Positions 41,461-49,891 of a stretch of 64,000 bases of DNA are shown piece by piece. The first letter of the stretch is position 1. Every line of letters starts with the position of its first letter. Below the pieces are notes generated by a model that saw nothing but the letters and a program-made list of their open reading frames with translations, had not been told where the DNA came from and searched no databases. This stretch comes from Micromonospora sp. WMMD961 (GTDB lineage: Bacteria > Actinomycetota > Actinomycetes > Mycobacteriales > Micromonosporaceae): assembly GCF_029626145.1 (NCBI RefSeq), contig NZ_JARUBJ010000002.1, forward strand, positions 5,057,501-5,121,500. The letters run 5' to 3'. The position numbers were made by a program, and so were the translations under genes.

Positions 41461-43206
41461 GTGCTGATCGCTGGTCGGTACCGGCTGCTCGACCTGGTCG
41501 GTCGCGGGGGCATGGGTCGGGTGTGGCGCGCCCACGACGAGATGCTGCACCGTGAGGTCGCGGTCAAGGAGATCGTCCCCCCGAGTTGGCTGGCCGACCA
41601 CGAACGGGACGAGCTGCGCTCGCGCACCCTGCGGGAGGCACGCGCCGCCGCCCGGCTCAACCACCCCGCCGTGGTCCGGCTCTACGACGTCGTCCCGGTC
41701 GAGGGCAGCCCGTGGATCGTGATGGAGTACGTCCCGTCCCGCACGTTGCAGGACGTACTCGACGCCGAGGGGCCGTTGGAGCCGGCCCGCGCGGCACGGA
41801 TCGGCCTGGCGGTGCTCGACGCGCTGCACGCCGCGCACACCGCCGGGGTGCTGCACCGCGACATCAAACCGCAGAACGTGCTCGTGGCACACGACGGGCG
41901 GGTGATGCTCACCGACTTCGGGTTGGCCACGTTCGACGGCGGCGACGGCGTGCTGACCCGCCCCGGCATGGTCTTCGGCTCACCGCAGTACGTCGCCCCC
42001 GAGCGAGCCGCCGAGGGGGTGTCAACGGTCGCCACCGACCTGTGGTCACTCGGCGCGACCCTGCACGCCGCGGTGGAGGGCCGCTCCCCGTACGCGCGCA
42101 GCACGGCGATGGCGACCCTGAGCGCACTGGCCGCCGGGCCACCCGACCCGGCCCCGCACGCCGGGCAGCTCGCGCCGGTGCTCGACGGGTTGCTGCGCCG
42201 TGACCCGGGCGACCGCCTCGACCACCACGCGGTCCGCCGGCTGCTCACCGCCGCGGCGACCGGCCGACCCGAACCGCCGCCGGTGTCCGACCCACCGCCG
42301 GCGCCGGACCGGCCGACCCCCACACCGGGCCTGGTGGGGCTGCCCACCGTCGCCCAGGGCGACGACGACCAGAACCCCACCATTCCGCTGCCGGACCGGT
42401 CCGCCGATCCGAGCCATCACCCCGGCCACCTGGCAGTCGCCGGCACGACCACCACTGCTCTCACCACGGAGCGGGCGGGTGAAGGGCGTACCACCCGTCG
42501 GCTGGCGTTGGTCGCCGTAGCGCTGCTGGTGGCCGCCGCGGCCGGCGTCGGCACCACGCTGGCCCTCACCGACGACGAGCCCGGCGACCCCGCGGGCTGG
42601 TCCTCCCAGCAGCCGCAGAACGGTCCGCCCGCTGGTGGCGGCTCGGGCGGTCCCGGCCCCGACCGGCCCGGCCCGCCGCCCGGTGGCCGGAACGTCCCCC
42701 CTCCCCCGTTCGCGTGTGTCCGTCCGCATGTCGTCGGTGCCCCGGTGCAGGACGCCACGCCGACCTCGGGCGAACGGTTCCGGCCGCCGCCCGGCTGGGT
42801 CTGGCACGCCGACACCAGCGGCTTCCGGGTCTCCGTGCCGGCTACCTGGTACCACTCCCGCGACGGCGGGGCGACCTGCTTCCAGGACCCGGCGACCGGT
42901 CGGGCCTTCAGCGTCTCCGGGGGCAACAGCGCCGACCCGCTGGTCCGGTTGCGCGCGGCCCGCGACGCGGCGTTCTCGGCCGGGGCACTGCCGCAGTACG
43001 ACGAGATCCGGCTCGTCGCGAAGGACGACGGGGCGGAGTGGGAGTGCCGCTGGCAGGCCCCCTTCGGCGGCCTGTGGCTGCACGCTCGGCAGCAGGTCGT
43101 CGGGGGTAGCCGCTGGACCCTCGGCTGGATCACCCACGACGAGGACTGGGCCGGGGCCGCAGCCGACTGGGAGCAGGTCCGAAATAGTTTCCGACCACCC
43201 CCCTGA
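41461..43206 (+). CDS. Receptor-type Ser/Thr protein kinase, first of two paralogues
   Basis: A protein of 581 residues. The kinase domain (1 to about 265) has the glycine loop LVGRGGMGRVWRA, VAVKEIV Lys, catalytic loop HRDIKPQN (Asp 134) and DFG (Asp 152). Then come a Pro-rich linker, one membrane helix (LALVAVALLVAAAAGVGTTL, about 347-368) and an external domain of about 190 residues beginning near FACVRP. That external domain has WVWHADTSGFRVSVPATWYHS, a Cys in ATCFQDP and EWECRW; the same fold recurs in the next gene. The start is GTG 41461, ten bases from GAGGAGGA. It phosphorylates cytoplasmic proteins in answer to an external cue; neither cue nor target is known. Confidence 0.95.
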   Translation: MLIAGRYRLLDLVGRGGMGRVWRAHDEMLHREVAVKEIVPPSWLADHERDELRSRTLREARAAARLNHPAVVRLYDVVPVEGSPWIVMEYVPSRTLQDVLDAEGPLEPARAARIGLAVLDALHAAHTAGVLHRDIKPQNVLVAHDGRVMLTDFGLATFDGGDGVLTRPGMVFGSPQYVAPERAAEGVSTVATDLWSLGATLHAAVEGRSPYARSTAMATLSALAAGPPDPAPHAGQLAPVLDGLLRRDPGDRLDHHAVRRLLTAAATGRPEPPPVSDPPPAPDRPTPTPGLVGLPTVAQGDDDQNPTIPLPDRSADPSHHPGHLAVAGTTTTALTTERAGEGRTTRRLALVAVALLVAAAAGVGTTLALTDDEPGDPAGWSSQQPQNGPPAGGGSGGPGPDRPGPPPGGRNVPPPPFACVRPHVVGAPVQDATPTSGERFRPPPGWVWHADTSGFRVSVPATWYHSRDGGATCFQDPATGRAFSVSGGNSADPLVRLRAARDAAFSAGALPQYDEIRLVAKDDGAEWECRWQAPFGGLWLHARQQVVGGSRWTLGWITHDEDWAGAAADWEQVRNSFRPPP

Positions 43207-43325
43207 CCTGCGCCGTATGGTCATGATCCGGACTACCGTCCGGCGTGGATCGAGGCCGCTCAGCGGATGAGAAATGGCGCCACGGTGGCTATCGTGTAAC
43301 TCGGGGTGACCGAGGGGGAGCGACC

Positions 43326-44966
43326 GTGCAGCAGTTGCTGATCGCGGGTCGGTACCGGCTGCTCGACCTGGTCGGCACCGGCGGAATGGGCCGGGTGTGG
43401 CTTGCTCGCGACGAGATGCTGCATCGCGACGTGGCGGTGAAGGAGGTCGTGCCACCGTCCTGGCTGGCCGAGTCCGAACGCGAGGAGTTACGGCTACGGA
43501 CCCTGCGCGAGGCCCGTACCGCCGCTCGACTCAACCACCCCAACGTGGTCCGCATCTACGACGTCGTGCACGACCGGGAAAGCCCCTGGATCGTGATGGA
43601 GTACGTGTCGTCCCGGTCGGTGCAGCAGATCATCAGCGCCGAGGGTCCACTGAGTCCGCAGCGCACCGCGCGGATCGGGCTGGCGGTGCTCGCCGCCCTA
43701 CGGGCCGCACACAGCGCCGGGGTGCTGCACCGCGACGTGAAACCACACAACGTGCTGGTGGCCGACGACGGTCGGGTGGTGCTCACCGACTTCGGGCTGG
43801 CCACCTTCGACGGCGGCGAGGGGGCGATGACCGGGCCGGGCACGGTTCTCGGCTCACCGCAGTTCGTCGCCCCCGAGCGGGCCCGTGAAGGGGTGTCGGA
43901 CCAGCGCACCGACCTGTGGTCGCTGGGCGCGACGCTCTACGCGACGGTCGAGGGGCAGTCACCGTACGCCCGGTCGAGCGCGATGGCGACGCTCAGCGCG
44001 CTGGCCACCGAGCCGCCGGACCCGATGCGGCGGGCCGGGCCGCTGCGTCCCGTCATCATCGGCCTGTTGCAGCGCGACCCGTGGCGGCGGCTGACCGCCG
44101 CGGAAGCGGAGTCCCTGCTGGAGCGCGCGGCGGCGCAGCACGACGAGCCGTCGGCGCCGCCACCGCGGTCCTCGGCGGTGGCGGCGGTGCGCAGCGCGGG
44201 TCGTGCCCAGGCGTCCGCCCCGATGGATCCGGCCGGCTACCTCGACCCTCCGCTGACGTCGACGACCCGGCCGACGAGCCGCCCCCGCCGGTCGCGGCGG
44301 CGCCTGCTCGCCCTGGGCGGCGCGGCCACCGCGCTACTCGTCGCCGGCGGTGTCGCCGTGGTCCTGGTCAACCGCCACGACGAACAGACGTCCCTGTCCG
44401 GCTCCGGCGGGGGCGTGTCGACCCCTCGACCGGCCGCCTTCGCCTGCGCCACCCCACCGCCACCGCCGCCCACCTCGACTCCGGTGGCGTCGGTCGCGCC
44501 ACCCGCGGGGGCGCGGTACCGGCTACGCGAAGGCTGGACCTGGCACGACGACCCGACCGGGTTCCGGATCGCCGCACCGGTCGGCTGGGCGCGCTGGACC
44601 GAGGGGCCGGTGACCTGCTTCCGGGAACCCGGCGGGGCTCGGGTGCTCAGTGTCGAGTCGGGGCCGGCGCGGACCGACCCGGTGGCGCACTGGGAGGCCG
44701 AGGAGACGCGACTCACCACCGGCGACGGGCTGCTGCCGGCCTACCGCAAGGTGGACATCTCCGCGATGGACATCTTCGAGGGTGGCGCCGTGTGGGAGTG
44801 CCGCTGGGAGAACGCCGCTGGCGAGCAGGTGCACAGCTTCCGGTTGCTGGCCAACACCTCGGCCGAACGTTCCTACACCGTCTCGTGGTTGACAAAAGAG
44901 TTCGACTGGCAGGTCAACGCGGCATACTTGCCGATGATCCGGCAGAGCTTCACCCCCGCCCTCTGA
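43326..44966 (+). CDS. Receptor-type Ser/Thr protein kinase, second paralogue
   Basis: A protein of 546 residues, a tandem paralogue of the preceding kinase; their kinase domains are nearly collinear from LLIAGRYRLLDLVG onward. The catalytic loop is HRDVKPHN (Asp 137) and DFG Asp is 155. A membrane helix at about 328-350 (LLALGGAATALLVAGGVAVVLV) precedes an external domain with WTWHDDPTGFRIAAPVGWARW, VTCFREPGG and VWECRWEN, matching the first kinase's domain but more diverged than the kinase part. The start is GTG 43326 after GAGGGGGAG. It probably senses a related but different signal; the two could form heterodimers. Confidence 0.95.
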   Translation: MQQLLIAGRYRLLDLVGTGGMGRVWLARDEMLHRDVAVKEVVPPSWLAESEREELRLRTLREARTAARLNHPNVVRIYDVVHDRESPWIVMEYVSSRSVQQIISAEGPLSPQRTARIGLAVLAALRAAHSAGVLHRDVKPHNVLVADDGRVVLTDFGLATFDGGEGAMTGPGTVLGSPQFVAPERAREGVSDQRTDLWSLGATLYATVEGQSPYARSSAMATLSALATEPPDPMRRAGPLRPVIIGLLQRDPWRRLTAAEAESLLERAAAQHDEPSAPPPRSSAVAAVRSAGRAQASAPMDPAGYLDPPLTSTTRPTSRPRRSRRRLLALGGAATALLVAGGVAVVLVNRHDEQTSLSGSGGGVSTPRPAAFACATPPPPPPTSTPVASVAPPAGARYRLREGWTWHDDPTGFRIAAPVGWARWTEGPVTCFREPGGARVLSVESGPARTDPVAHWEAEETRLTTGDGLLPAYRKVDISAMDIFEGGAVWECRWENAAGEQVHSFRLLANTSAERSYTVSWLTKEFDWQVNAAYLPMIRQSFTPAL

Positions 44967-45069
44967 CAACGTCCGATGTGGACCTTCCGGGTGATGCCCC
45001 TGCGACTCCGACGCTGACTACAGTGGCGTAGTTTTGGGCGCTCAAGATCCCTGGGGAGGGTGAGCCGAG

Positions 45070-45879
45070 ATGATGGGTCCGCAGCACGCGCTGTCCGGCG
45101 CGGCGGCGTGGTTGGCCGGGTCCTGGGCACTGGACCAGTTCGCCGACTACCACCAGTCGCCGCTCGCGTTGGCGGTGGGCACCGCGGTGTGCGCCGGTGG
45201 TGCGCTCTTTCCCGACCTCGACATGTCGGGCAAGGTGACCAAGAACCAGGGTGGGGCCACCGTGGCCCGCACTTTCGGTGTTTTCTCGCTCTTCGCCGCC
45301 GAGGTGATGGAGAAGATCTCGCTCGGGGTCTACTACGCCACCAAGCTCAGCAAGGACCCACGCCGCAACAACGGGCACCGGACGCTCACCCACACGCTGC
45401 CGTTCACCGTGCTGGTCGGCTGGGGCACCACAGCGCTCTGCGCCGCGTACGGCAAGTGGGCGGTCATCACCATCCTGTTCTTCATGTTCGGCCTGGCGCT
45501 GCGCGGGCTGTTCGACGAGTGGGCGGAGCGCGCCGGCTGGGTCATCATCACCCTCGCGTCGGCCGGGGCGGCCTGGTTCACCTACGCCAACCTCCCGGGC
45601 GGACGCGGATATCCGTTGATCGGCACGGCCCTGGGCGTCGGCTGCTTCGTGCACATCCTGGGCGACATGATCACCAGGGCGGGCGTGCCGATCCTCTGGC
45701 CGATCCCGATCAAACGGCGGATGTGGATGATGATCGGCCTGCCGAACCGCATCGCGCTGCGGGTGGGCAGCAAGGCCGAGGTGGTCGGGATGCGCATCGC
45801 ACTGACCGTCATCTCGGCACTCGCGACCCTCGGCCTGATCGCGCCGTCGGTGCTGAGCAGGTTCGACATCGACATCTGA
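45070..45879 (+). CDS. YdjM/DUF457-type metal-dependent membrane hydrolase
   Basis: A protein of 269 residues of the membrane-bound metal-dependent hydrolase family (YdjM, DUF457). Metal-ligand motifs are visible: GPQHALSGAA near the start, GGALFPDLDM, RTLTHTLPF and a later His/Asp pair, VHILGDMIT. About five to six hydrophobic segments surround them. The family is widespread; YdjM is LexA-regulated in Escherichia coli, but the substrate is unknown. The start is ATG 45070 or 45073, preceded by GGGAGGGTGAG. It follows the kinase pair in the same direction, 103 bp away. Confidence 0.9.
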   Translation: MMGPQHALSGAAAWLAGSWALDQFADYHQSPLALAVGTAVCAGGALFPDLDMSGKVTKNQGGATVARTFGVFSLFAAEVMEKISLGVYYATKLSKDPRRNNGHRTLTHTLPFTVLVGWGTTALCAAYGKWAVITILFFMFGLALRGLFDEWAERAGWVIITLASAGAAWFTYANLPGGRGYPLIGTALGVGCFVHILGDMITRAGVPILWPIPIKRRMWMMIGLPNRIALRVGSKAEVVGMRIALTVISALATLGLIAPSVLSRFDIDI

Positions 45880-45977
45880 CCGCGTCCGACCGCTTCCGGG
45901 CCCCGCAACACGGACCCCGACCCGGCGCTGGAGCTGCCGCACCGGGTCCTCGACCTCACCCGGCCCCCGCCGAGGCC

Positions 45978-46054
45978 AAGATCGTGCTCGATCCATGAAG
46001 TAGTGGCCTCCCCGAAGCCCCGAGGGGACTACATCCAGGATCGAGCACGATCTT
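45978..46054. repeat. Dispersed palindromic element, copy C (77 bp), perfect ends
   Basis: AAGATCGTGCTCGATCC (45978-45994) and its exact complement (46038-46054) are perfect 17-bp inverted repeats. The interior carries AGTGGCCTCC, as in copy B, and an ACTACA near the right arm. It is the least decayed copy and gives the consensus. Confidence 0.9.
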
Positions 46055-46121
46055 CAATGTGCAGCCCGACGGGGCGAGTGCGGAATGCGCGGAATGCACC
46101 CAGCGAGGAGCTCGGGGCTCG

Positions 46122-46252
46122 CGGGGCGCGGTGCGCGCGCCGGGCACGAGGCGCACGGGGCGCGGTGCGCGCGCCGGGCACGAGGCGCACGAGGCGCGCG
46201 GGGCGCACGGGGAGCACGGGGCACACGGGGCACACGGGGCGCGCACGGGGCG
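46122..46252. repeat. 34-bp tandem duplication followed by 9-bp repeats
   Basis: Two 34-bp copies (46122-46155, 46156-46189) are identical. They are followed by about six 9-bp units of the type CGGGGCRCA (from 46190). The array lies 65 bp right of palindromic element C. Confidence 0.9.
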
Positions 46253-46300
46253 CGCCAGGCGGGGCCGCGCACCCTGCTGAATTCTTTTCGACATCGGCTA

Positions 46301-46361
46301 TTGACGTCTCCGTAACAGGTGGCCTAGCGTCTGTCGAACCGCTTAGTCGAAACGCTTCGAC
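46301..46361 (+). promoter_or_regulatory. Promoter and LacI-type operators of the lacI-like gene
   Basis: TTGACG (46301-46306), 18 bases, TAGCGT (46325-46330) form a good -35/-10 pair. Just downstream, GTCGAAACGCTTCGAC (46346-46361) is a palindrome with 6-bp arms, and a partial copy GTCGAACCGCTTAG (46333-46346) abuts it. This suits autoregulation by the encoded LacI-family protein. Confidence 0.65.
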
Positions 46362-46368
46362 GCTGCCG

Positions 46369-46382
46369 CGGGAGCGATCCCA
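46369..46382. promoter_or_regulatory. CebR-like box upstream of the lacI-like gene
   Basis: CGGGAGCGATCCCA matches the CebR consensus at 12 of 14 bases and keeps a palindrome with GGGA/TCCC arms. It lies 24 bp before GTG 46407, so a CebR-type repressor could control this operon's regulator. Confidence 0.55.
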
Positions 46383-46406
46383 CGCCTGGCCAAAGGAGGT
46401 GCGCGG

Positions 46407-47474
46407 GTGGCCACCATGCACGACGTCGCCCGACTCGCCCAGGTCTCGGTCAGCACCGTCTCGTACGTGCTCACCGGCACCCGGCCGATCTCGCAGGCCA
46501 CCCGCAACAAGGTGCTCGCCGCGATGGCGGAGCTCGACTACCAGCCCAACGCGATGGCCCGCGGCCTGGCCAGCCGGCGTAGCCGCATCCTGGGCCTGCT
46601 GATGCCGATGGACGAGCGCGGGCTCGGCGCCACCGAGACCGCGTTCGTCACCGGCGCCGCCGCTGCGGCCAGCTCTGCCGGCTACCACCTGGTGCTCTCG
46701 CCGGTCGGCGGCGGCGATCTCGACGACCTGCGACGGCTGGCCAGTCAGCGGATGCTCGACGGCGTCGTGCTGATGGAGGTCCAACTGGCCGACGAGCGGG
46801 TCACCGTGCTCCAGGAGACCGGTGTGCCGCTGGTGTTGATCGGCCGCACCGCCGACACCAGCACCCTCTCGTACGTCGACATCGACTTCGACCAGACCGT
46901 GCGGGAGGCAGTCGCACACCTGGTCGGCCTGGGGCACCGGCGGATCGTCTACGTCAACCACTCGGCAGCCACGCTGGCCAGTGGTTACGGGCCCGCACTG
47001 CGTACCCGGGATGCCTTCGTCGCGGCGATGACCGCGCACGGCCTCGACCCGGTGATGATCGCGGCCGAGGACAGCGCGGCGGGCGGGCGGGCCGCCCTGG
47101 CCGACGCGTTCGCGCAGGCACCGGAGCTGACCGCCGTGCTGGCCATGAACGAGACCGCGATCTTCGGCATCCTCGGTGAGCTGGCCAACCGTGGGTTGTC
47201 GGTGCCCGGCGACGTCTCGGTCGTGTCGATGGTCACCTCGCCGCAGGTCGCCGAACTGGCCACCCCGGCGCTGACGGCGATGACGTCGCCGGGGTCGACG
47301 CTCGGGCGGATCGCGATCGAGGCGCTGGTGCGCCACCTGGACGGGCCCGCCGTCGAGCGTCATCCGGACGGCTCCGCCGTCGAGCACCACCAGCAACTAC
47401 TGCCGTGCGCCTTGGAGGTGCGGGGGTCGACCGCCGTGCCGCGAAGCCGCCGGCCAGTGGGGGCTGATCAGTAA
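46407..47474 (+). CDS. LacI-family regulator of the putative xyloglucan operon
   Basis: A regulator of 355 residues. The DNA-binding helix-turn-helix is MHDVARLAQVSVSTVSYVLTGTRPI, with the hinge helix NAMARGLAS; the sugar-binding domain follows (SRILGLLMPM; DGVVLMEV; GHRRIVYVNH; VSVVSMVTSP). The start is GTG 46407 with AAAGGAGGT upstream; ATG 46416 is possible. It is the first gene of a cluster with a sugar importer, alpha-xylosidase and beta-glucosidase, and the likely local repressor, released by a xyloglucan-derived oligosaccharide. A palindromic site and a CebR-like box lie in its own promoter. Confidence 0.92.
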   Translation: MATMHDVARLAQVSVSTVSYVLTGTRPISQATRNKVLAAMAELDYQPNAMARGLASRRSRILGLLMPMDERGLGATETAFVTGAAAAASSAGYHLVLSPVGGGDLDDLRRLASQRMLDGVVLMEVQLADERVTVLQETGVPLVLIGRTADTSTLSYVDIDFDQTVREAVAHLVGLGHRRIVYVNHSAATLASGYGPALRTRDAFVAAMTAHGLDPVMIAAEDSAAGGRAALADAFAQAPELTAVLAMNETAIFGILGELANRGLSVPGDVSVVSMVTSPQVAELATPALTAMTSPGSTLGRIAIEALVRHLDGPAVERHPDGSAVEHHQQLLPCALEVRGSTAVPRSRRPVGADQ

Positions 47475-47476
47475 AT

Positions 47477-47510
47477 GGCCCGTCGCCGCGCTGCAACGCG
47501 ACGACGGGCC
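47477..47510 (+). terminator. Hairpin between the regulator and the sugar-binding protein gene
   Basis: GGCCCGTCG (47477-47485) pairs with CGACGGGCC (47502-47510), 16-nt loop, starting two bases after the lacI stop. It may reduce read-through, letting the transporter genes be expressed at a different level. Confidence 0.6.
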
Positions 47511-47550
47511 CCGTGAAGTACCGGCTAGATACTCAACGAGGAGGATGGTA

Positions 47551-48855
47551 ATGCAGCGATTCCATCGGCTCGTCGCCGCGATCGCCCTGGCGGCGACCGC
47601 GACGACCACCATCGCCGCCTGCGGTGGTGGTGACAACGCGGACGACAGTGACGCAAAGGTCCTCAAGCTCTGGCACTACGAGAGCGAGAACAGCGCGATG
47701 GGGATCGGCTGGGACCGGGCGATCGAGATCTTCAAGTCCGAGCATCCGGGTGTCGAGGTGCGCTTCGAGCGCAAGGCGTTCGAGCAGATCCAGCAGAACG
47801 CGGGCATGATCATCAACTCGTCCGAAGGCCCGGACATCATGGAGTACAACAAGGGCAACGCGACGGCTGGTCTGCTCTCCTCCCAGGGCCTGCTGGCCGA
47901 TCTGAGCAGCGAGGCCGACAAGCGTGGCTGGGCCGGCAAGCTCAGCCCCAGCCTGCAGACCACCGCCCGCTACAGCGACAAGGGTGTGATGGGCTCCGGC
48001 AAGTGGTTCGGTGTGCCGAACTACGGCGAGTACGTCACGGTCTACTACAACAAGGACCTGTTCCAGCAGAACGGCGTGAAGGTCCCGACCAGCATGGCCG
48101 AGATGACCGCCGCGATGGACACGTTCGTCGGCAAGGGCGTCACCCCGCTGGGCATGGCCGGTGCCGAGTACCCGGCCGGGCAGCTCTTCTACCAGCTCGC
48201 CCTCTCCAAGGCTGACCGGCAGTTCGTCGACAACTACCAGCTCTACAAGAACCCGGTCGACTTCAAGGCCGACCCGCTCAAGTACGGCGCGGACACCTTC
48301 GCCGAGTGGGTGAAGAAGGGTTACGTCGCCAAGGACTCGGCCAGCCTCAAGGCCGAGGACATGGGCACCGCCTTCATCGCCGGCAAGGTTCCGATGATCG
48401 TCTCGGGCAGCTGGTGGTACGGCCGGTTCAAGACCGAGATGAAGGCCAACTGGGACACCTTCCTCTTCCCCGGCAACACCCTGCAGGCCGGCTCCTCCGG
48501 CAACCTCTGGGTCGTCCCGGAGAACAGCAAGGCCAAGAGCCTGGCGTACGACTTCATCGACATCACCCTGCGTCCGGAGATCCAGGACCTGATCGGCAAC
48601 AACGGTGGTGTCCCGGTCGCCGCTGACGCGTCGAAGATCACCGACCCGAAGGACCGCAAGCTGATCGAGGACTTCAACACGGTCAGCAAGTCCGACGGGC
48701 TCGCCTTCTACCCGGACTGGCCGGTCCCCGGCTACTACGACGTGCTGGTCTCCGGCTTCCAGGGCCTGATCAACGGCTCGAAGTCACCCGACCAGGTTCT
48801 CGACGCGATCGCCAAGCCGTACGCCGATGGCGTCAAGGAGATCACCGGCAAGTGA
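47551..48855 (+). CDS. Extracellular sugar-binding lipoprotein of an ABC importer
   Basis: A solute-binding protein of 434 residues, family 1. The N-terminal signal ends in the lipobox TIAACGGG, so it is anchored outside. Mature blocks LKLWHYESENSAMGIGWDRAIEIF and GPDIMEYNKGNA are typical of oligosaccharide binders of the carbohydrate-uptake-1 group. GAGGAGG lies seven bases before ATG 47551; ATG 47545 would overlap that site. It is the first of four importer and hydrolase genes after the regulator. The neighbours make a xyloglucan oligosaccharide or isoprimeverose-type ligand the best guess. Confidence 0.93.
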   Translation: MQRFHRLVAAIALAATATTTIAACGGGDNADDSDAKVLKLWHYESENSAMGIGWDRAIEIFKSEHPGVEVRFERKAFEQIQQNAGMIINSSEGPDIMEYNKGNATAGLLSSQGLLADLSSEADKRGWAGKLSPSLQTTARYSDKGVMGSGKWFGVPNYGEYVTVYYNKDLFQQNGVKVPTSMAEMTAAMDTFVGKGVTPLGMAGAEYPAGQLFYQLALSKADRQFVDNYQLYKNPVDFKADPLKYGADTFAEWVKKGYVAKDSASLKAEDMGTAFIAGKVPMIVSGSWWYGRFKTEMKANWDTFLFPGNTLQAGSSGNLWVVPENSKAKSLAYDFIDITLRPEIQDLIGNNGGVPVAADASKITDPKDRKLIEDFNTVSKSDGLAFYPDWPVPGYYDVLVSGFQGLINGSKSPDQVLDAIAKPYADGVKEITGK

Positions 48856-48921
48856 CACGGCGAGCGGCGGGCGTGCCGGCACGACCGGCACGTCCGCCCG
48901 CCCCGCCGGGAAGGATCTTCC

Positions 48922-49890
48922 ATGGCAGTCTCCGAGACCGTCGCCGCCACACCACCGCCCGCGACGCCCACCCCGCCCGCGCCCAGCCGCAGACGACGCG
49001 GCCGCAACGCGGCGTACTGGCTCTACCTGCTCCCCGGAGCGGTCCTCTTCCTCCTGGTCATCGGTGCACCGCTGGTCGGCACCCTCTACCTGTCACTGAC
49101 CAAGTGGTCCGGCGTCGGCGACCCCCGCTGGGTCGGCCTGGACAACTACCAGCGACTGCTGCAGGACGACGTGTTCTGGGCGTCGTTCCGCAACACCGTC
49201 TGGATGATCGTCGCGATGGTGGTGGTGCCCACGCTGCTCGGGCTGCTGCTCGCGGCGGTGCTCTTCGACGTCATCGGCCGCCGGTTCAAGCCCCGCACCG
49301 CCGCCGCGCTGCGGGCCGCGTTCTACCTGCCGCAGGTGCTGCCCGTCGTGGTGGCCGGCATCGTCTGGGGTTGGATCCTGCGCCCGGACGGCGCGTTCAA
49401 CAGCCTGCTCGACGCGGTGGGTCTCGGCGCGTTACGCCACGACTGGCTGGGTGACCCCGGCACCGCCCTACCAGCCGTGATGGCGGTGATGATCTGGGTG
49501 CAGATCGGCTACCCGGTGGTCGTGTTCATGGCGGCGCTGCAACGGGTCGACCCCGAGTTGTACGAGGCGGCCGAGGTCGACGGCGCGAACTGGCTGCACC
49601 GGTTCCGGGCGATCACCCTCCCACAGATCCGGCCGGAAACCTTCGTGGTGGCACTGACCTGCACCATCGCCGCGTTGAAGGTGTTCGGGCCGATCTTCGC
49701 CCTGACCCGGGGTGGCCCGGAGAACGCCACGAACGTTCCGTCCTACTTCGCGTACTACACGTTCTTCAAGAAGCTCCAGGTCGGCTACGGCTCGGCGATC
49801 TCCACGGTCCTGACGCTGATCATCATCGTGGTGGCCGTGGTCTTCATCTGGATGCAGGCGCGCAGCGAGCGCCGGGACCGGGGGTTCTGA
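48922..49890 (+). CDS. Sugar ABC importer permease, MalF type
   Basis: A permease of 322 residues with about six membrane helices, first YWLYLLPGAVLFLLVIGAPL. The EAA loop is PELYEAAEVDGANWLHRFRA. A Pro/Ala-rich hydrophilic lead of about 30 residues precedes the first helix. GGAAGGA lies before ATG 48922. It follows the binding-protein gene by 66 bp and ends one base before the next permease. Confidence 0.93.
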   Translation: MAVSETVAATPPPATPTPPAPSRRRRGRNAAYWLYLLPGAVLFLLVIGAPLVGTLYLSLTKWSGVGDPRWVGLDNYQRLLQDDVFWASFRNTVWMIVAMVVVPTLLGLLLAAVLFDVIGRRFKPRTAAALRAAFYLPQVLPVVVAGIVWGWILRPDGAFNSLLDAVGLGALRHDWLGDPGTALPAVMAVMIWVQIGYPVVVFMAALQRVDPELYEAAEVDGANWLHRFRAITLPQIRPETFVVALTCTIAALKVFGPIFALTRGGPENATNVPSYFAYYTFFKKLQVGYGSAISTVLTLIIIVVAVVFIWMQARSERRDRGF

Positions 49891-49891
49891 C

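Larger units (their letters stand above)
45880..46406. other. Repeat-rich intergenic region and lacI-type promoter
   Basis: 527 bp without a supported gene. From left to right: palindromic element C (45978-46054), a 34-bp tandem duplication and 9-bp repeats (46122-46252), then a sigma-70-like promoter and operator-like sites for the LacI gene (46301-46382). Confidence 0.8.

Noticed and set aside
46122..46252. Possible CRISPR array
   Set aside because: The 34-bp copies abut each other without spacers and the rest are 9-bp units. No cas genes are present.
46003..46602. Frames across the 9-bp repeats (tripeptide-repeat products)
   Set aside because: The open frames exist only because a 9-bp unit keeps phase. 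No ribosome site or coding bias supports them.
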